From: Chara braunii
Lineage: Eukaryota; Streptophyta; Charophyceae; Charales; Characeae
DNA: 21,338 nt
Assembly (NCBI GenBank): GCA_003427395.1
Contig: BFEA01000131.1
Location: 1,092,406 to 1,113,743 of the forward strand
Direction of reading: 5' to 3'
Positions 16,380 to 21,338 of this stretch are shown here, in pieces (within the stretch, counting starts at the first letter, position 1; the number at the start of each line of letters is the position of its first letter). The position numbers and the translations under genes are program-made. Under the pieces are notes generated by a model that did not search any database, had not been told where the DNA came from, and saw nothing but the letters and a program-made list of their open reading frames with translations.

Positions 16380-17215
16380 AAAAGGTGGAAAAGAAAAAGA
16401 AATGCAGCTTTGGCCGTGATAGCGATGACAAAAATTGTGGGAAGTACCAGTGTGAGTGTATGTCCTCCGTACACGGCCATCCCTGTCAGAAAGTGGATCA
16501 CGCCCTGCCTCGCTGGCAGGGCACAAACAAAAGAAATAAAAGTAGAACAAAAAAAACAAGCAAAGGTTTTGCCAGCCGCCGGAGCAGGCAGGCTCTTTCC
16601 ATATAGGAAAGAGCTCGCTGCCTGGGCTCTCATTCAGGCACTTGCCAGATGATGCGGCAGCACTACTGGAGCAATTGCTCGCGGGCTGCTGAGCGCTGAG
16701 GGCAAGGTGCTGTGCGCGTGTGGTTGTGCAGGAAGCAGGGCGCTGCTGAGGGTAGCGCCATAGCACAGCCTTCATAGCTGGCTGGGGCTTGGACCACAGT
16801 GAGGCGCAGGGGTGGTCTTCGGGTGTTCAGAGGGAAGACGTGGGTGTAAGTCAGGGGAGAGAGAGAACGATGATGATGATGATGATGTGAGGGCACATAC
16901 CTGGTATTGGCGATGGTCTGCATTGGGCGACATCTTCAAGTACTTCGTTGGCTGCTGATGTCAACGGTTGCATTGTCAATTAGTAGGCAGACAGTAGCTG
17001 TGTAGGAAGTAGGCTGGGCGCCGAGCGCCAAGTAGGGAGAAGGGACTGGACTCTTATGTTGGTGGTGGTGAGAGCAAGCTCTCATTGACATTGGTTTCGA
17101 GTGTTACGAATCTCCATTGGTGTTATATTGGTGCAAAAAAAAAAAGAAAAAAAAAAAAAAAAGGTTTTGCCGGTAAAGAGGTCATATACATTCTGGAAGT
17201 ACCAGTGTGAGTATG
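16380..17215. repeat. pair of diverged repeats around GGAAGTACCAGTGTGAGT
   Basis: The word GGAAGTACCAGTGTGAGT occurs at about 16441-16458 and 17195-17212. Both are preceded by an A-rich run and by a TTT(T)G(G)CC(G) word about 30-45 bp upstream, suggesting two copies of one diverged repeat about 755 bp apart. A second AAAGGTTTTGCC word is at about 16562. A (GAT)n-like run lies at 16869-16888. No gene is supported here; the minus frame 16269-16775 has no recognised domain. Confidence 0.5.
17130..17162. repeat. poly-A tract
   Basis: An A-run interrupted by one G, just upstream of the GGTTTTGCC word shared with about 16564. It may be the retained tail of a small retroposed copy. Confidence 0.75.
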
Positions 17216-17421
17216 GCCTCGGTGATGCCATTACCCGACATTGTTGATCTCGATCCATTTCATTCTTTTTCTTTTTTCCCCCTAATTGCAAGGAATATGA
17301 GTGTGAACGATATATCATAAAACCAAATTGCGAAATCACACAGCTGTCCCAGTAGTCGTGTCCCAAGCAGAGAGTACAAATGCACCGAGTAAACCATCCA
17401 TATAGAGCAATACAATGAAGT

Positions 17422-17850
17422 AATGAGCCAATGTTCAAGCCTGTAGGCCACACCAACACAGTATCCAAAGCCGCTCTGCTCTGTCTGGCGCTCAGCGCCC
17501 AGCCTACTCTACCAGACTATCCTACGTACAGCTGGTTCACGTGACAGGATCACTTCGACTCATGAAGACCCATGTACATGACTGCCAACACCATCGCCGA
17601 CCTCTCTTCATGTACCAGGTATGTATCTCGTCACCCTCAATGAGCCAATGTTCAAGCCCGTAGGCCACAGCAACACATTATCCAAGTCACTCTGCTCTGT
17701 CTGGCGCTCAGCGCCCAACCTACTCTACCAGACTATCCTACCTACAGCTGGTTCACGCGACAGGATCACTTCGACTCATGAAGACCCATGTACATGACTG
17801 CCAACACTATCGCCGACCTCTCTTCATGTACCAGGTACGTATCACCCTCA
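17422..17850. repeat. 217-bp tandem duplication
   Basis: Copy 1 (17422-17638) and copy 2 (17639-17850) begin AATGAGCCAATGTTCAAGCC and run in parallel at about 95% identity by eye, with a small deletion near the end of copy 2 (TCTCG missing before TCACC). Each contains the self-complementary TGGCGCTCAGCGCCCA and ends ATGTACCAGGTA(T/C)GTATC, which looks like a 5' splice site but has no supported exon. An inverted relative of the GGCGCTCAGCGCC part lies at 17009-17027. Confidence 0.93.
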
Positions 17851-18706
17851 ATCAGACCTTTATTACCCCACACTCGCCTCCTTCCCTGAAGACCACTCAA
17901 TCGCCCGCATTACCCCCTGGCGCCTTGCAGCCCGGCTATGGCCGCCTGCGCCCTGCTGCCCCGTAGTGCCCCACTTCACCTCTACGCGCCCCATCAGCGC
18001 CCTTGGCAGCAGCGCAGCATCAAGCGAGAGTGCAGCAGCACTTCCGCATTGCCCGCACTGGCCAGAATGCCTGGCCTGGGCTGCCTCCTTCCTTTTGTGG
18101 AAGTGGCAGCCTCCTGGATGATGCGTGTGGCCTGGCTGGAAGCTTCCAGTAGCTTCCGGTTGGGCCCCAGACCCTGCGCCCAGGCCCGAGACTACAGTTG
18201 AGGGCCTGGGCTCCTTTGCAGTTAGGCACGGCCTGAGTCTCCGGACGTGGGCTGTCTGCTGCATCTGTGCAGGGCTCCCAGGCGGGTGCGTTGGCATTAC
18301 TGCTTTTGCAAAGGCCGAAGGCCTGCTTCCCGATGTATCAACCCTGCTTTGTGTACGTGTGCCCAGGCGCAACTGTCAAGGCCTGGGCCAACTGTAGGAC
18401 GCTGCAATGTGAGGCTCAGGCGTCTTCACAACCAACTGGCGTGCACCCGAGAGCCTGAATACCCACATATGGAAATGTCGAATTTTGCCTTTGACGAATA
18501 TTCAGGCCCGGCTTCACTTAGGGCGGGCACTTGGCTTGCTGGGGGCCTTAGCCCAGAACAATGTGATGTCCGATAGGGGCCCTTGAGGGCTTGTTCCTCA
18601 CATAATGGAAGAGCGGGCCCGTATGGGGCTCGGTTGGCCGACCCTCCACGGGACCTGCTATAAATTCGGAGTAGGCCAAATTCCCATTTTTCCCGGCTCT
18701 GAGAAA
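17851..18706. other. unassigned GC-rich region
   Basis: Overlapping frames exist on both strands (for example minus 17863-18372, 169 codons, and plus 18247-18576), all rich in Ala, Gly, Pro, Arg and Ser with no recognised domain; they are open because the DNA is GC-rich. Words built on GGCCTGGGC and GCCCAGGC recur (about 18073, 18130, 18178, 18205, 18380). Confidence 0.35.
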
Positions 18707-18722
18707 GGTAGTGGTGGTTTAA

Positions 18723-18985
18723 CTTACATTAAGAGAATTTAAGACAAATCGATCTGAAAAAGATCATTGCATAATATTAATACCAGGGAGATATCCCGGG
18801 TGCCCGGGTCCTGACATCACGCCCGGTTTGGCAGCCGGGCATGGGCCCGGGCAGCTCCAGCGCACAAAAAAAAAAAAAAATCCAAGAAAAATCTGAAAAA
18901 AAAAAAATGTTGTGTAGAATTGCAGTACAATTAACTTTTGGCTGAAGGTCACATCAGAATTCCTCACGGAACCGAAGAGAAAAAA
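18723..18985. other. unassigned, with CCCGGG-rich block
   Basis: A cluster of CCCGGG/GCCCGG words at 18796-18853 (CCCGGGTGCCCGGGTCCTGA, then CATCACGCCCGG) resembles a direct-orientation block at 19785-19830 (CCCGGGTATCC...GCGTCACGCCC). Two A-runs (18867-18881 and 18896-18907) follow. This could be the flank of an older element into which the 585-bp transposon inserted. Confidence 0.35.
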
Positions 18986-18995
18986 GAAAATAACC
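18986..18995. other. left target-site duplication
   Basis: GAAAATAACC touches the left inverted end of the 585-bp element and is identical to the copy at 19581-19590. Confidence 0.8.
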
Positions 18996-19580
18996 ATGGC
19001 TACGATCCGGACGTCCGGACCGCCGTCCAGACGGTCTGCATTCAGTCCGGACTCCAGACGTCCAGTCTGGAAGGTCCGGATCTGCCAAATTTTGAGGGGA
19101 AAAAAAACGAAAAAAAATGGTCCAGAACCCTTCCCCATTGAGGAGCCATGGGGGGTTTTCAGGCCTATGTATGCATTTTTGGGGGGTCTGGACATGCTCT
19201 CTCTCTATAATAATTTATTAGACAACCCCAATTTGTTAATTATTAATCATTCATTACCTTTTATTTATTAGTTTTTAAAGTCTTTTTTTAAGCTTTTTAT
19301 AGTTTTTGTAACTTTTTGACTTTTAACTCAAGTTTGGTTAGGAATTCTTGCATGACTCTGTGGCAAAAGTGGTTTGCATTGTTATTCTGCATAACATACT
19401 TTCTTTTCAGATTTTTATTTTTTTTATTTTTTTTAATGGTCCGGACATTTCCGGACCTGTCCAGACTTCCGGACCGTCCGGATCCCCCCATGTTCGGAGG
19501 TCCGAAAATGTCTGGAAACTTCCGGACACGGGTCCGGTTCCATGTCTGGAAATGTCCGGGTTCGGGTCCGGTGTAGCCAT
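18996..19580. mobile_element. non-autonomous TIR DNA transposon with 10-bp target duplication and TCCGGAC subterminal repeats
   Basis: The 585-bp unit begins ATGGCTAC (18996-19003) and ends GTAGCCAT (19573-19580), an 8-bp perfect inverted repeat that continues imperfectly into CCGGAC-rich sequence. GAAAATAACC flanks it directly on both sides (18986-18995 and 19581-19590). Both subterminal zones (19005-19085 and 19438-19572) are packed with the words TCCGGAC, GTCCGGA and one-base variants (TCCAGAC, GTCTGGA) in both orientations; the middle is AT-rich with no coding frame. Clustered subterminal motifs are typical transposase-binding arrays. A 9-11 bp duplication fits Mutator-like elements best, while hAT elements normally make 8 bp. 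The superfamily is inferred; the element structure is directly seen. Confidence 0.8.
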
Positions 19581-19590
19581 GAAAATAACC
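19581..19590. other. right target-site duplication
   Basis: GAAAATAACC touches the right inverted end of the 585-bp element. The following A would extend the duplication to 11 bp if the element began one base later. Confidence 0.8.
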
Positions 19591-19963
19591 AAATCACACT
19601 AAGGCACCCCCCTTTAAACCCCTTTAGCCCCTTTAAAATTCATTTATTCCCCCCTTCCCCCTCCTTGACAGCCAACACTCAAAAAAAGAAAAGAGCCCGG
19701 ATTTGGGCTCCTCTCGGAGAGCGTGGAAAACCCCCACTGCCAATTTTTTTATTTTTTTTAAATTTATTTTTTTCCCCCAGGCCCGGGTATCCTGGGCGTC
19801 AGACCCCCCAGGGCGTCACGCCCAGGTGACCGGCCGGTCATGAAAATCTTCCTAGTAGTAATATGCATGCTCTTTGCTAGCTCATATGAACTTTTTTTTT
19901 TTTTTTCCAGCTCATATAACTCTGCCACCATTGGCATGTTTAGTCGGGCATCCGTTACACAAC

Positions 19964-19965
<2 letters not shown>
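19591..19965. other. unassigned region with GC hairpins
   Basis: Seen here: GAGCCC..GGGCTC (about 19694-19711), GGGCGTCACGCCC (19811-19823, 6-bp stem) and a perfect 14-bp palindrome TGACCGGCCGGTCA (19827-19840). T-runs lie at 19745-19771 and 19889-19906. No gene was recognised. Confidence 0.45.

Positions 19966-20022
<57 letters not shown>
19966..20022. repeat. (GT)n microsatellite
   Basis: A pure TG/GT tract of about 57 bp. The Cys-Val and Thr-His frames over it are artefacts. Confidence 0.97.
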
Positions 20023-20024
<2 letters not shown>

Positions 20025-20164
20025 AATAGTTGTGTGGCCCAATTGAGCATGGATCACATACTAAGCTGACCAGAACTACTGCACGGACCGGGAGCTCCTA
20101 TCCTCCCTTTTTTTTTTTTCCTCCCATTCTTTTTAGTTTACACCAGTTCCTACCTAGCCTAAAA

Positions 20165-20460
20165 ATGAGAAATTCCAAAAAAGGAAAAGGGAAAGACAAA
20201 GAAAAAGAAAAAGGCGGGTGTTACACTGTGTACTGGAAACCTTCAGATTCTTCAGAACTGTGGTTGAGAGTGGATGAAATTGAATTGAAATTTGAAAGTG
20301 TGCTACGCCTTAATGAGGACTGAAATATTGTTCCCCTCTGTTGCACTTCAGAACCGGAAGGACAGTTGCTGCAGGTGCAGGGCAGATCAAAGCAAGAAGT
20401 GGCCACAAGCCTGGAAAGGGTGCTGAGGACCATGAGAATCACCAGCGATAGGCACAAGGT
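20165..20460 (+). CDS. short exon-like frame(s), unidentified
   Basis: ATG 20165 opens a 53-codon frame with a Lys-rich start (KKGKGKDKEKEK), then CYTVYWKPSDSSELWLRVDE, stopping at TGA 20321-20323. The same frame re-opens after the stop as EPEGQLLQVQGRSKQEVATS... to about 20459. A GT-AG interval 20298-20351 (54 bp, ending CTTGTTGC-like pyrimidines and ACTTCAG) would remove the stop and keep the frame. The mixed-charge composition looks more protein-like than other frames here, but I do not recognise the family, and the intron is very short. It could be a gene fragment, a pseudogene or chance. Confidence 0.25.
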
Positions 20461-20581
20461 CGCTACTTCCTCCATGCATTGTGCACATCAGCAATGTGCC
20501 ATGCACTGTCACTCTTGCCCGGATTTCTGGTTGCTTTCACTTCTGTTCTGCCCAATTTCTCTCTGCTTGGCCTGGTCTTCC

Positions 20582-20584
<3 letters not shown>

Positions 20585-20659
<75 letters not shown>
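20585..20659. repeat. (CT)n microsatellite
   Basis: A pure TC tract of about 75 bp. All Ser-Leu or Arg-Glu frames crossing it are by-products. Confidence 0.97.
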
Positions 20660-20662
<3 letters not shown>

Positions 20663-21338
20663 CCAACAGCCCTGTCCCCCTCGGCACCTACCATTTTGTT
20701 GATTGATGTGTATGGAGACGGTCCTCTGCTAGCGACGGTGGTCCGCAGCAGGCAATTTGGCACCACCGCTTCTTCCAAGGCGCGAATTTGCTGCCCTCAG
20801 CATCAGTAGCCTGAAGAGAGAGAAACACAGACCTAGGCAAGTGAGCACAGACTGTGGTGAACAGCGCTGAATCTGATGACACTTCAATTCTCAGACAGAA
20901 TTTTAATATCCTCTTCCCCATTGCCACCAGCAAATCACACGTCACATCCTCCTTTCATCGACACCTCTTCTTTATGATCATCATGACTCGCAACACACTC
21001 TCCTGACGAACCTATCATTACACACCGAGCCGTGGTCATCCAATAGCGAACGGATTGGTGGGCCGTCGTAGGGAAGGGACAATCAGGAGCTGGAAGAAGG
21101 AAAACTCTCCAAGCATATATATAATAATAATAATTATATATATTTTTTTTCAATCGTTAATGGCCTGAGCTCTGCTGCTCAGGTGGGTCAATCATTTCCA
21201 GAAGCGAAGCTTCACTGAACTATCGTCCAGAACTCCTCAATACCTGTTACATGCTGAAAGCCTACACACGGGCCCCTCACGGGACCCGAGGTTGGAATAG
21301 GGCCCCCAGGTCGCGTCACCGCAACCTGAAGGCCCTAT
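20660..21338. other. unassigned right end of the window
   Basis: There is no supported gene. An AT-rich near-palindrome is at about 21114-21142 (ATATATATAAT ... ATTATATATAT around AATAAT). The last 80 bp contain GGGCCCCTCACGGGACCCGA, similar in style to CCACGGGACCTG near 18645, but too short to define a repeat. Confidence 0.4.

Larger units (their letters stand above)
16262..18718. mobile_element. candidate TTAA-flanked DNA element (2457 bp) with 13-bp inverted ends
   Basis: TTAA (16258-16261) is followed by ACCACCACTACCT. The exact inverse, AGGTAGTGGTGGT, precedes TTAA at 18719-18722. So 13-bp perfect inverted ends lie inside a duplicated TTAA, 2457 bp apart. The end sequence resembles the MITE ends at 4157-4450 (ACCACCAGTACAT), which share ACCACCA and also sit on TTAA. 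The interior contains a 217-bp tandem duplication, A-rich runs, related segments near 16440 and 17195, and short frames without a recognised transposase. It may be a non-autonomous member of the family, or the two ends may belong to separate small copies in opposite orientation. Confidence 0.45.

Noticed and set aside
17863-18372. 169-codon minus frame as a gene
   Set aside because: GC-rich, stop-poor DNA with overlapping frames on both strands and no motif.

Overview
The window looks like repeat-rich nuclear DNA of a eukaryote, most probably a plant-lineage (streptophyte) genome; a charophyte alga such as Chara is my best guess, from the style of the Ty3/gypsy gag and integrase and the long (CT)n tracts. 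There are no operons, no bacterial-type genes, no rRNA and no CRISPR array. No intact protein-coding gene can be supported. One N at 10685 shows this is an assembled draft.

Layout. 1-3790: the 5' part of a decayed Ty3/gypsy element on the + strand. It has a probable LTR with a TATA box at 420-427 that ends in CA at 1316, a tRNA primer-binding-like site at 1319-1330, an AT-rich leader, and a gag pseudogene (2171-3647) that still carries a CCHC zinc knuckle. A (CT)n tract follows where pol would be expected. 4157-4450: two short foldback elements (MITEs) placed end to end around one TTAA, so that their abutting ends form a perfect 30-bp palindrome. 4451-9550: mostly unassigned sequence with poly-T/poly-A, GA-rich and polypyrimidine tracts. 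10130-11000: a 30/31-bp minisatellite containing two identical 152-bp higher-order copies. 11640-13455, minus strand: the 3' end of a second Ty3/gypsy element (H2C2 zinc domain, DDE integrase in several frames, chromodomain-like tail, polypurine tract, start of the 3' LTR). 13485-13790 (minus) and 14422-14700 (plus): two SINE-like elements with tRNA-related pol III heads. 15082-16240: a probable solo LTR with TGTAAT/ATTACA ends and a CTAT target duplication, containing a 7-unit minisatellite. 16262-18718: a candidate 2.46-kb DNA element with inverted ends flanked by TTAA, holding a 217-bp tandem duplication. 18996-19580: a 585-bp non-autonomous DNA transposon with inverted ends, a perfect 10-bp target duplication and clustered TCCGGAC subterminal motifs. 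19591-21338: microsatellites and one short exon-like reading frame.

The pieces are independent insertions, not a pathway. The most interesting signals are the TTAA-flanked family (a palindromic MITE pair plus a larger relative 12 kb away) and the TCCGGAC element. Names of TE superfamilies are inferences from structure and motifs; no database search was possible.
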